A stretch of DNA of 10,656 nucleotides from NCBI GenBank assembly GCA_934500855.1, contig CAKSUH010000033.1:1-10656 (forward strand), written 5' to 3'. This DNA is from an uncultured Eubacteriales bacterium (GTDB lineage Bacteria; Bacillota; Clostridia; Oscillospirales; CAG-272). This document shows positions 1-6,348 of this stretch, in pieces (positions within the stretch are counted from its first letter, which is position 1; each line of letters begins with the position of its first letter). A model generated the notes under the pieces. It made no database searches. It was not told the DNA's origin and was given only the letters and a program-made list of their open reading frames with translations. The position numbers and the translations under genes are program-made.

Positions 1-164
1 CGGTGCAGACCGAAGCCGTTGTGGATGCACTGGTTCAGAATACCGCCCAGCTGCGCGTCACGCTCCAGAATCAGGATGTCGCGCACGCCGTTCTCATAAG
101 CCGCAACCGCCGCGCTCATGCCTGCGGGACCGCCGCCGACGATTACCAGATCGACCTGTTTCAT
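1..164 (-). CDS. FAD-dependent oxidoreductase, N-terminal part (GlpA-partner type), cut by window edge
   Basis: The 54 visible codons start at the ATG at 164 and run off the left edge. The translation opens with a dinucleotide-binding fold: a hydrophobic strand (residues 4-9), the glycine-rich GGGPAG loop (10-15) and an acidic residue, E34, ending the second strand (LILER), as expected for binding FAD ribose. The [15 protein letters not shown] stretch (40-54) is typical, as I recall, of the pyridine nucleotide-disulphide-type flavoprotein encoded beside GlpA-like dehydrogenases in Firmicutes. It begins one base after the stop of the upstream gene, with an AAGGAGGT ribosome binding site at 173-180 inside the end of that gene, so the two are co-transcribed and probably translationally coupled. 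The likely role is passing electrons from the partner dehydrogenase to an acceptor; the acceptor is not visible. A DUF1667 gene commonly follows in such operons and would lie outside the window. Only the N-terminus is seen, so the subfamily is an inference. Confidence 0.85.
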   Translation of the reverse strand, partial: MKQVDLVIVGGGPAGMSAAVAAYENGVRDILILERDAQLGGILNQCIHNGFGLH

Positions 165-165
165 C

Positions 166-1599
166 TTACTTTACCTCCTTGGTCCTGCCGACATTGACAA
201 GCGATTTGCCGCCGCACTTGGTGACCGCCTCATAGGGAATGCCCTGTTCCTTTGCAAGCAGTTCCACAATGTAGGGGGAGCAGAAGCCGCCCTGACATCT
301 GCCCATCTGCGCGCGGGTTCTGCGCTTCACGCCGTCCAGATCGGTGGGCTTCGGGTTGGTGCGGATTGCCGCCAGAATTTCGCCCTCGGTCACGGTTTCG
401 CAACGGCAGATGATCCGCCCGTAGGTCGGGTCACGGCGAATGACCTCGTTCTTTTCTTCCAAGCTCATCTCGCGGAAGGCGTGGTAGGCGGGACGGATGG
501 GATTGAAGTCCGCTTTCTTTGTTGCCTTCATGCCCGCGTCAAGAAGCAGTTTCTCCACATACTCCGCAATCGCGGGCGCGGAGGAAAGTCCGGGGGATTC
601 GATGCCCGCTGCATTGACAAAACGCGTGCGCGGCATATTGATGATGAAGTCGCCCGTGCTGCCGACGGCGCGCAGACCGCAGAAGGAGGTGATGGTCTGG
701 TTGAAGCGGATGCCTTCGACATTCTCTCCCGCCTGCTTCATGACCAGTCCAAGCCCTTCGGCGGTGGTGGATTTGTCGTCCTTGTCCTCCATGTCAACCG
801 AGGTCGGACCCGTCAGCAGGTTGCCGTCCACGGTCGGGGTGACCAGAATGCCCTTGCCCATTTTGGAAGGCGTGCGGAATACGGTGTGCTTGACCAGTCC
901 GCCGCTCTCCTTGTCGAGCAGGACATATTCGCCTCTGCGCGGATGCACCGTAAAGCTGTTATCGCCGACCATTTTTGCAACCGCGTCGGAATAAACGCCC
1001 GCCGCATTGATGATGTACTTGGCTTCCACGGTTCCGGTTGCGGTGGTCAGCGTGTAGAAGTCTCCGTTATCGGCAATTTCCGTGACCTCGGAATTCAGGC
1101 GCAGTTCCGCGCCGTTGTCCATTGCGTTTCCGACGGCGGCAATCGTCAGTTCATACGGGCAGACGATCGCGCCCGTGGGTGCCCAAAGCGCGCCGACGGC
1201 GTTTTTGGAAATGTTCGGCTCCAGTTCACGCAGACGGGCGGCGTCAATGACTTCCAACCCTTTGACGCCGTTCGCAACGCCGCGGCGGTAAAGGTTTCCG
1301 ACCTCCGCCATGTCCTCGTCGTTGAACGCGATGACAAGCGAGCCGTTGTTTTTGTATTTGACCCCCAGATCACGGCAGACCTCGGACATCAGCTCGGAGC
1401 CTCGGACATTCAGCTTTGCCTTGAGCGTGCCCTCCTGCGCGTCAAAGCCTGCGTGAACGATTGCGGAGTTCGCACAGCTTGCTCCCGTGGCAACATCGTT
1501 TTTCCGTTCCAGAATACAGATCCTGAGATCGTAAGCCGAAAGGGTTCTTGCAATCATTCCGCCGACAACTCCGGCACCGATGACAGCAACATCAAACAT
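166..1599 (-). CDS. glpA: GlpA-like FAD-dependent oxidoreductase with BFD-like [2Fe-2S] domain (probable glycerol-3-phosphate dehydrogenase)
   Basis: This 477-residue protein probably oxidises sn-glycerol-3-phosphate to dihydroxyacetone phosphate using FAD. The DAO fold starts at the N-terminus with GAGVVG (8-13) and E31 after the second strand; the [14 protein letters not shown] segment (about 40-54) is typical of GlpA/GlpD-like flavoproteins. The C-terminal part carries CRC (Cys398, Cys400) and CQGGFC (Cys435, Cys440), the four ligands of a BFD-like [2Fe-2S] domain as in anaerobic GlpA. An upstream in-frame ATG at 1635 exists, but I chose 1599 because AAAAAGGAG lies 8 bases before it (1608-1616) and the Rossmann strand then begins directly after Met. 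No signal peptide or membrane segment is seen, so it is cytosolic or peripheral through partners. It is transcribed from a consensus promoter at 1723-1751 and followed after one base by a second flavoprotein gene. L-2-hydroxyglutarate oxidase-like or another 2-hydroxyacid activity is the main alternative, since no glpK or glpF is in view. Confidence 0.85.
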   Translation of the reverse strand: MFDVAVIGAGVVGGMIARTLSAYDLRICILERKNDVATGASCANSAIVHAGFDAQEGTLKAKLNVRGSELMSEVCRDLGVKYKNNGSLVIAFNDEDMAEVGNLYRRGVANGVKGLEVIDAARLRELEPNISKNAVGALWAPTGAIVCPYELTIAAVGNAMDNGAELRLNSEVTEIADNGDFYTLTTATGTVEAKYIINAAGVYSDAVAKMVGDNSFTVHPRRGEYVLLDKESGGLVKHTVFRTPSKMGKGILVTPTVDGNLLTGPTSVDMEDKDDKSTTAEGLGLVMKQAGENVEGIRFNQTITSFCGLRAVGSTGDFIINMPRTRFVNAAGIESPGLSSAPAIAEYVEKLLLDAGMKATKKADFNPIRPAYHAFREMSLEEKNEVIRRDPTYGRIICRCETVTEGEILAAIRTNPKPTDLDGVKRRTRAQMGRCQGGFCSPYIVELLAKEQGIPYEAVTKCGGKSLVNVGRTKEVK

Positions 1600-1722
1600 A
1601 TCGTCTTCTCCTTTTTCAGAAAGATTATCGGACAAATCGGAACGCCGACGACGGTCAGGTCAACCGCCCGTCTGCCTGCCGGCTTGTCTGCCCGCAAGAC
1701 TGCGCTCCGAATATCATCTATT

Positions 1723-1751
1723 ATTATAAGAAAAAAAGGGACGGCTGTCAA
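1723..1751 (-). promoter_or_regulatory. Vegetative (SigA-type) promoter of the flavoprotein operon
   Basis: Read on the minus strand, TTGACA (1746-1751) is followed by a 17-base spacer and TATAAT (1723-1728). Both hexamers match the consensus exactly. The spacer contains a run of seven T. Transcription should begin near 1716, giving a 5' leader of about 115 bases before the ATG at 1599. Confidence 0.9.
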
Positions 1752-1793
1752 GGACTCCGCTCAAATCGGCAAAAAATCATGTTCCGATCGCCG

Positions 1794-1824
1794 TTTGCGC
1801 AAAAGTGCGCAACTTTGCGCAAAA
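1794..1824. promoter_or_regulatory. Phased array of three TGCGCA sites, probable operator
   Basis: TGCGCA occurs at 1796-1801, 1806-1811 and 1816-1821, exactly 10 bp apart. The outer two copies are identical over 11 bases (TTTGCGCAAAA at 1794-1804 and 1814-1824), and the middle copy is GTGCGCAAC. Sites repeated at one helical turn fit a protein binding side by side on one face of the DNA, as OmpR/PhoB-family regulators do. The array lies upstream of both divergent promoters, about 100 bp before the response-regulator -35 region and about 45 bp before the flavoprotein -35. Which protein binds it is not shown. Confidence 0.5.
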
Positions 1825-1826
1825 AG

Positions 1827-1874
1827 CCGACTTCCGAGTGCCTTCCGCAGGAAAGTCTGCGGCAATCCGACTTC
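1827..1874 (+). repeat. Direct repeat CCGACTTC, two copies 40 bp apart, flanking a small hairpin
   Basis: CCGACTTC occurs at 1827-1834 and again at 1867-1874. Each copy is preceded by a related TTGCGCAA-like or CTGCGGCAA sequence, so the block looks like a diverged tandem duplication. Between them CCGCAG (1845-1850) can pair with CTGCGG (1857-1862) across a 6-base loop. No T-run follows, so it is not an intrinsic terminator. Confidence 0.4.
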
Positions 1875-1914
1875 TTGCGGCAAAAAAATCCTTTTTGTAA
1901 ATTTTTCTTGCATT

Positions 1915-1956
1915 GTTTCATTTGTTGACATTCGGTTTACAATCGCGTGGTACACT
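1915..1956 (+). promoter_or_regulatory. Candidate promoter(s) of the two-component system
   Basis: Two overlapping arrangements are possible. One is GTTTCA (1915-1920), 17 bases, TACAAT (1938-1943). The other is TTGACA (1925-1930) with a long 20-base spacer to an extended -10, TGGTACACT (1948-1956). Either places the start of transcription 15-40 bases before the response-regulator ATG at 1983. I cannot decide between them from sequence alone. Confidence 0.5.
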
Positions 1957-1982
1957 GACGGGACAAGGAAGGGGATGAAGTT

Positions 1983-2657
1983 ATGTTCCGGATTCTGGTT
2001 GTTGAGGACGACACCAATACAAGAAAGCTGATGGCGGCGGTTCTGACGCGTTACGGTTATGAGCCGCTTCTTGCCTGCGACGGTCGTGAGGCAATTGAGC
2101 TGCTCGACAGAAATCATGTTGATCTGATCCTGCTGGATGTCATGATGCCCCGTATGGACGGTTATGAATTTACCAATACGCTTCGGAAGGCGGGATGTAT
2201 GCTCCCGATTCTGATGGTGACTGCGCGGGAAACGACAGAGGACAAGAAACGCGGGTTTATCATCGGTGCGGACGACTATATGGTCAAGCCCGTGGACGAA
2301 GAGGAAATGATTCTGCGGATCGCGGCGCTCCTGCGGCGGTCACGCATCGCAGGCGAGCGGAAACTGACGGTCGGGTCGACCACTCTGCACTACGATTCCA
2401 TGACGGTCACCGATTCGTTCGGAACGCAGGAATTGCCGCAAAAAGAGTTTTTGCTGTTGTTCAAGCTGTTGTCTTATCCGAATAAGATTTACACGCGCCG
2501 TCAGTTGATGGACGAGATCTGGGATATGGACAGCGAAAGCGATGAGAGAACGGTGGATGTCCATATCAGCCGCATCCGCGATCGGTTTCGGAACAACTCG
2601 GACTTTGCGATTCATACGGTCCGCGGACTCGGCTATAAGGCGGTTTTCGTAAAATGA
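1983..2657 (+). CDS. OmpR/PhoB-family response regulator
   Basis: This is a 224-residue DNA-binding response regulator of normal family length. The receiver domain (about 1-115) shows the acidic pair D9/D10, the phospho-acceptor D52 in LLDVMMP, T80 in MVTA and K102 in VKP. The C-terminal winged-helix domain (about 125-224) ends with the usual ERTVDVHISRIRDRF and VRGLGY signatures. A purine-rich AAGGAAGGGG ribosome binding site lies just upstream (1966-1974). Its stop overlaps the start of the kinase gene by 4 bases (ATGA), so the two form one operon and act as cognate partners: phosphorylation at D52 should promote binding to tandem DNA sites. The phased repeats at 1794-1824 are an attractive autoregulatory target, but that is inference. 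Target genes could include the divergent flavoprotein operon or the GH99-like gene downstream. Confidence 0.95.
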   Translation: MFRILVVEDDTNTRKLMAAVLTRYGYEPLLACDGREAIELLDRNHVDLILLDVMMPRMDGYEFTNTLRKAGCMLPILMVTARETTEDKKRGFIIGADDYMVKPVDEEEMILRIAALLRRSRIAGERKLTVGSTTLHYDSMTVTDSFGTQELPQKEFLLLFKLLSYPNKIYTRRQLMDEIWDMDSESDERTVDVHISRIRDRFRNNSDFAIHTVRGLGYKAVFVK

Positions 2658-3757
2658 GGTCCGGCGGTCGGAGCAAAGAAAACACGGCGCGTGAGCGCTC
2701 GGGCAGACAAACCCTGCGGTGGAAGCTGACAGGGTTTGTCTTTTCGGTTATGGTGGTGTCGGTTATCCTGATCGTGCTGATTTATTGGGTTGTGCTGAAG
2801 CTGTTAGGAGACAGCGAGCTTGGAAACCGTCTGGCGGTCAGCCCGATTTTTATCGCCGCCCTGCTGTTGGGGTCCTGTACGCTGATTTCAACGGTGCTGT
2901 TCGCAATCCTGAGCAAATACTACCTGCAACCGCTCAAACGGCTGATCCGCGCGACAAAAGAAATCGGAGAGGGGCACTTTGACATCCGTGTGCAGGAGGA
3001 AAAACAGCACCTCTACTATATCGTTCCCGAACTGCAGGACCTGATCCGGAATTTCAACGAGATGGCGGAGGAGTTGCGCGGGATCGAGCTGTTCCGCAAC
3101 GATTTCATCAATAACTTTTCGCATGAATTCAAAACGCCGATTATCTCCATCCGCGGCTTTGCGCACGAATTGCGGCAGGAAGGTCTGACCGAAGAACAAC
3201 GGAATGAATATGCAAAAATCATCGAAGAAGAATCCGACCGCCTCGCGCGGCTCTCGTCCAATGTGCTGACGCTTTCCAAGTTGGAAAATCAGCAGATCGT
3301 AACGGGGCAGACGGAGTTCTTTCTGGACGAGCAGATCCGGCAGAGCATCCTGCTTCTGGAGAGCGAATGGTCGGAAAAGGAGCTGGAGATTGTCCCCGAG
3401 CTGGAGTTGTTGCGCTATCGCGGAAACGAGGAAATGCTGGCGCTGGTGTGGCGGAATCTTTTGAGCAATGCGATTAAATTCACGCCGCGCGGAGGGTGTA
3501 TCCGGGTTCGGATGACGCTGTCGGAACAGACCGTGGCGGTTGCGGTGGAGGACAACGGAATCGGCATGAGCGAGGCGGTACGGGCGCGTATTTTTGAAAA
3601 ATTCTACCAGGGTGACTCCTCCCATGCACGCACGGGGTACGGCATCGGCTTGGCTTTGGTGAACAGAATTGTTGAGCTGATGAACGGCAGGATCACGGTG
3701 GAGAGTCGCGAAGGGGTAGGCAGTTGCTTTACGGTGGAACTGCCGAGACGGGCGTAA
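2654..3757 (+). CDS. HAMP-containing sensor histidine kinase
   Basis: This 367-residue membrane kinase is the partner of the overlapping response regulator. A basic cytoplasmic tail (1-24) leads into TM1 (about 25-50), an external loop of only about 13 residues (51-63) and TM2 (about 64-87). A HAMP linker (about 88-142) follows, then the HisKA dimerisation helix with phospho-acceptor H157 in FSHEFKTP. The catalytic ATPase domain has the N box (N268 and N272 in WRNLLSNAIKF), the G1 box DNGIGM (300-305) and the G2 box GYGIG (328-332). All residues needed for activity are present. With almost no extracytoplasmic domain, the signal is probably sensed in the membrane, through a partner protein or in the cytoplasm. 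No clear intrinsic terminator follows the TAA at 3757, so some read-through into the next gene is possible. Confidence 0.95.
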   Translation: MRSGGRSKENTARERSGRQTLRWKLTGFVFSVMVVSVILIVLIYWVVLKLLGDSELGNRLAVSPIFIAALLLGSCTLISTVLFAILSKYYLQPLKRLIRATKEIGEGHFDIRVQEEKQHLYYIVPELQDLIRNFNEMAEELRGIELFRNDFINNFSHEFKTPIISIRGFAHELRQEGLTEEQRNEYAKIIEEESDRLARLSSNVLTLSKLENQQIVTGQTEFFLDEQIRQSILLLESEWSEKELEIVPELELLRYRGNEEMLALVWRNLLSNAIKFTPRGGCIRVRMTLSEQTVAVAVEDNGIGMSEAVRARIFEKFYQGDSSHARTGYGIGLALVNRIVELMNGRITVESREGVGSCFTVELPRRA

Positions 3758-3834
3758 AACAGCGGGGAGTATTGCCGACAAAAGCGGATTGCGATGGGGA
3801 ATCCGAACCGTCGGACGATTCGATGTAAAAATGC

Positions 3835-3863
3835 TTGACAATCCGTAAAGAAGCGGGTATAAT
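3835..3863 (+). promoter_or_regulatory. Vegetative (SigA-type) promoter of the GH99-like gene
   Basis: TTGACA (3835-3840), a 17-base spacer and TATAAT (3858-3863) match the consensus exactly. An in-frame TTG reading of the downstream gene would begin inside the -35 box, which argues for the internal ATG at 3913 as the true start. The 5' leader is about 43 bases. Confidence 0.92.
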
Positions 3864-3912
3864 AAAAACGGGACCGTTTTTATCGGTATCAAATCGGAAA
3901 GAGGGAAACAGC

Positions 3913-5025
3913 ATGAGTCGGTACGATGTTGCGGCATATATCTGGCCCGCTTATACAGGGGACGAGCCGAGGGCGCGGATCTTTTGGAAGGAAGGAATCG
4001 GGGAATGGCAGTCGGTCAAAAACTCCGTGCGGAAAATGCCTGCCTATTTTTGGAACCGAAAGCCGCTCTGGGGATATGTAAACGAAGCGGACCCTTATGT
4101 GATGGAAAGCCAGATTTCCTGTGCGCACGAGCACGGGGTCAATGTGTTTATTTACGATTGGTATTGGTATGATCGCAGACCTTTTCTCGAGCAGTGCCTT
4201 GACAACGGCTATCTCGGCGCGAAGAACAACGATCTGGTCAGATTCTACCTGATGTGGGCGAATCATGACGCGAATTGCGTTTGGAACATCGATCTTTCGG
4301 ATGATCACAAACAGACCGTGGTCTGGGAGGGGGCACAGTCGCGCGCGGAATTCGAGCGGATTGCAAAGCGCATCATTGAGAAGTATTTCGGGCATCCCTC
4401 CTATTATCGGATTGACGGTAAGCCCGTGTTCATGATCTATGATCTGGTCAATCTTGCAAAGGGGCTTGGCGGAGCCGATGCCGTGGCAGAGGCTTTGGAG
4501 TGGTTCCGCGAGGAAACGGTCCGCGCGGGTTTTGCGGGTCTGCATTTGCAGGCGGCGGCATGGGGAAAGAACGGCAACAACCTCAGCGGCGTGGATTCGG
4601 GTGACGGTATTACCCGCGAGCAGTTTGAGCGGATGGGTTTTGACAGTGTAACGCACTATCAGTTTGCGCATTTTGCGGATATGGATCGGGATTATACCGA
4701 AATTCTGAAGGATGTCAGGGCGCAGTACGCGCTGATGGAGCAGAATTCGCCGACCTATTTTCCGCATGTATCGATCGGCTGGGACAACAGCCCGCGCTTT
4801 CGGGAACGCATCGGATCGGTGACGCGGAACAACACTCCCGAAAATTTTGAGGTTGCACTCCGCCTTGCCAAGGAGTATTTGGATCGCCATCCCGAACAGC
4901 ATCGGTTGGTGACCGTCAACAGCTGGAACGAATGGACCGAGACCAGTTATCTGGAGCCGGATACGCTCAACGGTTACGGTTATCTGGAAGCAATCCGACG
5001 CGTGTTCGGTGAGGAAACCGACTGA
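3913..5025 (+). CDS. GH99-like / WbsX-family protein
   Basis: This 370-residue protein belongs by motif to the glycoside hydrolase 99-like group often labelled glycosyltransferase WbsX. Hallmarks are GIGEWQSVKN (28-37), GYVNEADPYVMESQI (54-68), the aromatic YDWYWYDRRP (81-90), MWANHD (114-119) and the C-terminal SWNEWTETSYLEPD (337-350) followed by GYGYLEA. The NEWxE arrangement keeps E340 and E343 in the spacing of the two catalytic carboxylates of bacterial GH99 endo-mannosidases/mannanases. This suggests a hydrolase, though no member of this exact type is identified here. There is no signal peptide or membrane segment, so it should be cytoplasmic and act on imported oligosaccharides or an intracellular glycan intermediate. 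The start at 3913 is supported by GAGGG 7 bases upstream (3901-3905) and by the promoter at 3835-3863. No transporter or other sugar gene is adjacent. The family call is firm, the substrate unknown. Confidence 0.8.
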   Translation: MSRYDVAAYIWPAYTGDEPRARIFWKEGIGEWQSVKNSVRKMPAYFWNRKPLWGYVNEADPYVMESQISCAHEHGVNVFIYDWYWYDRRPFLEQCLDNGYLGAKNNDLVRFYLMWANHDANCVWNIDLSDDHKQTVVWEGAQSRAEFERIAKRIIEKYFGHPSYYRIDGKPVFMIYDLVNLAKGLGGADAVAEALEWFREETVRAGFAGLHLQAAAWGKNGNNLSGVDSGDGITREQFERMGFDSVTHYQFAHFADMDRDYTEILKDVRAQYALMEQNSPTYFPHVSIGWDNSPRFRERIGSVTRNNTPENFEVALRLAKEYLDRHPEQHRLVTVNSWNEWTETSYLEPDTLNGYGYLEAIRRVFGEETD

Positions 5026-5036
5026 AAACGAAAAAA

Positions 5037-5076
5037 ACAGCCCCTGCCGAAGTCGGATGACTTCGGCAGGGGCTGT
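5037..5076 (-). terminator. Intrinsic terminator of the cotJ operon
   Basis: An 18-bp perfect stem (5037-5054 with 5059-5076) closes a GGAT loop. On the minus strand it is followed by a T-rich tract (complement of the A-run at 5026-5037), so it terminates the cotJ operon, whose last stop is at 5081. On the plus strand no T-run follows, so for the convergent GH99-like gene it is at most a 3' protective hairpin. Confidence 0.9.
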
Positions 5077-5080
5077 GCGA

Positions 5081-5692
5081 TTAGCGACCGCGACAGCCGT
5101 TCGGGTAAGCGGGATTGTAATAGTAGTAATTTTTAGAGTCCAGATGCTCGCGAACCATGCCGAGTGCTTCTCCGAACCGCTGGAAGTGGACGATTTCACG
5201 CTCCCGCAGGAAGCGGATCGGCGCGATGACATCGGGGTCATCCACCAGTTTGAGAATGTTGTCGTAGGTCGTGCGTGCTTTTTGCTCCGCCGCCATGTCC
5301 TCGGTCAGGTCGGTGATCGGGTCGCCCTTGGAGGCGATTGCCATGGCGCTGAACGGTGCGCCGCCTGCCGATTGCGGGTAAACTCCCGTGGTGAAATCCA
5401 CAAAGTATGCGTCAAAGCCCTGCGCTTTGATCTGCTCGGGCGTCAGGTTGCGCGTCAGCTGATGCACGATGGCTCCGATCATTTCCAGATGCGCCAGCTC
5501 CTCGGTTCCGATGTCGGTCAAAAGACCCGCAACGCGGTTGTACGGCATGGCAAACCGTTGGGAGAGATAGCGCAACGACGCGCCCAACTCGCCGTCCGGA
5601 CCTCCGTACTGGCTGATGATGACCTTTGCCGCCCGTGCGTCCGGGTTCTTGATTTTGACCGGAAATTGCAGTCTCTTTTCATATTCCCACAT
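5081..5692 (-). CDS. cotJC: Spore coat protein CotJC, manganese-catalase family
   Basis: This 203-residue protein is the last gene of cotJABC. It has the four-helix ferritin-like fold of manganese catalases. The dimanganese ligands appear intact by spacing: E35 (GELGA), E65 and H68 (EELAH), E136 (AAEQKAR) and H169 (REIVHF); the 33-residue gap from E136 to H169 agrees with characterised Mn-catalases. It is therefore likely to be a structural component of the spore coat that may also remove peroxide. The C-terminus carries a Tyr-rich tail (NYYYYNPAYPNGCRGR) that could take part in coat cross-linking; this is inference. The ATG overlaps the cotJB stop by one base (TGATG), with TGAGG at 5700-5704 as ribosome binding site. 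The protein has no signal peptide, as expected for a coat protein made in the mother cell. Confidence 0.95.
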   Translation of the reverse strand: MWEYEKRLQFPVKIKNPDARAAKVIISQYGGPDGELGASLRYLSQRFAMPYNRVAGLLTDIGTEELAHLEMIGAIVHQLTRNLTPEQIKAQGFDAYFVDFTTGVYPQSAGGAPFSAMAIASKGDPITDLTEDMAAEQKARTTYDNILKLVDDPDVIAPIRFLREREIVHFQRFGEALGMVREHLDSKNYYYYNPAYPNGCRGR

Positions 5693-5964
5693 CAGTTTGC
5701 CTCACTTTCCCACGGCATCGGCGCGTCGGTCCAATTCCAATCGGCGGAGCCGCCCGCGCTGTATGCTTCAATCGGACCGTATTTTGCCGTATAGCTGTCG
5801 ATCAGTTCCCGCCGCCGTGCGCGGTTCGTTTCGTACATTGCAAGCGCTTCCCGACAGTCGGGGTGTGTGTCGAGGAACAGCCGCAGTTCGTCCATCACGA
5901 AGCTGATCTCGCTGATCTGTCCGAACAGTGCCGCCTGTTCGTTGCGATTTCCCATGTTGCCCAT
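5692..5964 (-). CDS. cotJB: Spore coat protein CotJB
   Basis: This 90-residue protein matches CotJB in length and pattern: an N-terminal helix (QISEISFVMDELRLFLDTHP, about 16-35), the DCREALAMYETNRARRREL helix, then YGPIEAYSAGG and a Trp/Pro-rich end (WNWTDAPMPWE). CotJB is a small coat component that interacts with CotJA and CotJC in Bacillus. The start codon overlaps the cotJA stop by one base (TAATG), with GGGAGG at 5974-5979 as ribosome binding site, and the stop overlaps the cotJC start. The three genes are thus tightly coupled for balanced synthesis in the mother cell during sporulation. An internal ATG three codons in is an alternative start, but the first has the better spacing. Confidence 0.93.
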   Translation of the reverse strand: MGNMGNRNEQAALFGQISEISFVMDELRLFLDTHPDCREALAMYETNRARRRELIDSYTAKYGPIEAYSAGGSADWNWTDAPMPWESEAN

Positions 5965-6215
5965 TATCTTCCGCCTCCCGCGCAGTAGGGGAGATCGAGG
6001 TCGGCAAACAGCGTGCCGTGCCGAAAAGCCTCTCCCGCTTCATACAGCTTTTCAAATTTCTGGCTCGGTACGGATGCAATCGCAAGCGTCTGCTCTTTGC
6101 CGCTGTCTGATGTCCGGCAGGGACAGGATGCGCCGCCGGATACCGTTGGAACCGTCCGTCCGACGGGATTTCTGAAATTCTGTCGGTAGGTGTTGTTCAT
6201 ATACCCTCTGTTCAT
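5964..6215 (-). CDS. cotJA: Spore coat-associated protein CotJA
   Basis: This 83-residue protein begins MNRGYMNNTYRQNF and is recognisable as CotJA from the C-terminal half: LAIASVPSQKFEKLYEAGEAF (about 44-64) and GTLFADLDLPY (about 67-77). The N-terminal half is low in conserved features, apart from a CPC pair near residues 31-33. A longer in-frame reading begins at 6461 but would run back through the terminator of the neighbouring gene. The ATG at 6215 has AAAGGA 7 bases upstream (6223-6228) and gives the usual family length. It is the first gene of cotJABC, a mother-cell spore coat operon that is SigE-dependent in Bacillus subtilis, and a SigE-like -10 lies about 40 bases upstream. It is the main evidence, with cotJB and cotJC, that the host forms spores. 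Confidence 0.92.
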   Translation of the reverse strand: MNRGYMNNTYRQNFRNPVGRTVPTVSGGASCPCRTSDSGKEQTLAIASVPSQKFEKLYEAGEAFRHGTLFADLDLPYCAGGGR

Positions 6216-6255
6216 ACCGTTTTCCTTTCCTCTTGCGGTCATTGCCGCTGATACC

Positions 6256-6283
6256 AGTGTATTCTTTGTCGGAAAAGATGTGA
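6256..6283 (-). promoter_or_regulatory. cotJA: Possible SigE-type sporulation promoter of cotJABC
   Basis: On the minus strand AATACACT (6256-6263) matches 7 of 8 positions of the SigE -10 (CATACAHT). Thirteen bases upstream TCACATC (6277-6283) partly matches the -35 consensus (KMATATT). The spacer is a base short of the usual 14-15. The context (cotJ) makes it likely; the sequence match alone would be weak. Confidence 0.4.
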
Positions 6284-6296
6284 ATCGGTCGAAAAA

Positions 6297-6323
6297 GCCC
6301 CGCTGCCGAAGCGGCAGCGGGGC
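6297..6323 (-). terminator. Intrinsic terminator of the DUF1508-repeat gene
   Basis: GCCCCGCTGCCG (6297-6308) pairs perfectly with 6312-6323 around a 3-base loop. On the minus strand it is followed by TTTTTC (complement of 6291-6296). It lies 25 bases after the stop codon of the gene ending at 6349. Confidence 0.9.
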
Positions 6324-6348
6324 AATGGACAAAAGGCGGGGGATAAAA

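Larger units (their letters stand above)
1600..1982. other. Divergent intergenic region between the flavoprotein operon and the two-component system
   Basis: This 383-base stretch has no convincing gene. From left to right it holds a roughly 115-base 5' leader of the minus-strand flavoprotein operon, that operon's promoter, a block of short repeats (1794-1890) and the promoter zone of the plus-strand response regulator. The leader contains only short possible stems, such as CTTG/CAAG around 1683-1698, and I recognise no riboswitch in it. Long readings that cross this region in several frames lack ribosome binding sites and protein-like composition. Confidence 0.7.

Noticed and set aside
1600-1716. 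Riboswitch in the 115-base leader of the flavoprotein operon
   Set aside because: Only 4-5 bp possible stems are visible and no conserved core of a known class (for example FMN or glycine) is recognisable.
118-2031. A 637-codon open reading on the plus strand
   Set aside because: It is antisense to the flavoprotein gene, has no ribosome binding site, crosses the promoter region and overlaps the response-regulator start. The opposite strand carries clear FAD and Fe-S motifs.
3785-3820. Small inverted repeats after the kinase gene (CGGATT/AATCCG) as a terminator
   Set aside because: The stem is only 6 bp with a 9-base loop and no T-run, and the second overlapping palindrome leaves no room for a loop. 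Not an intrinsic terminator.
3889-5241. A 450-codon minus-strand reading over the GH99-like gene
   Set aside because: It is antisense to a gene with consensus promoter and family motifs, runs through the perfect terminator hairpin at 5037-5076, and its translation lacks recognisable domain structure.
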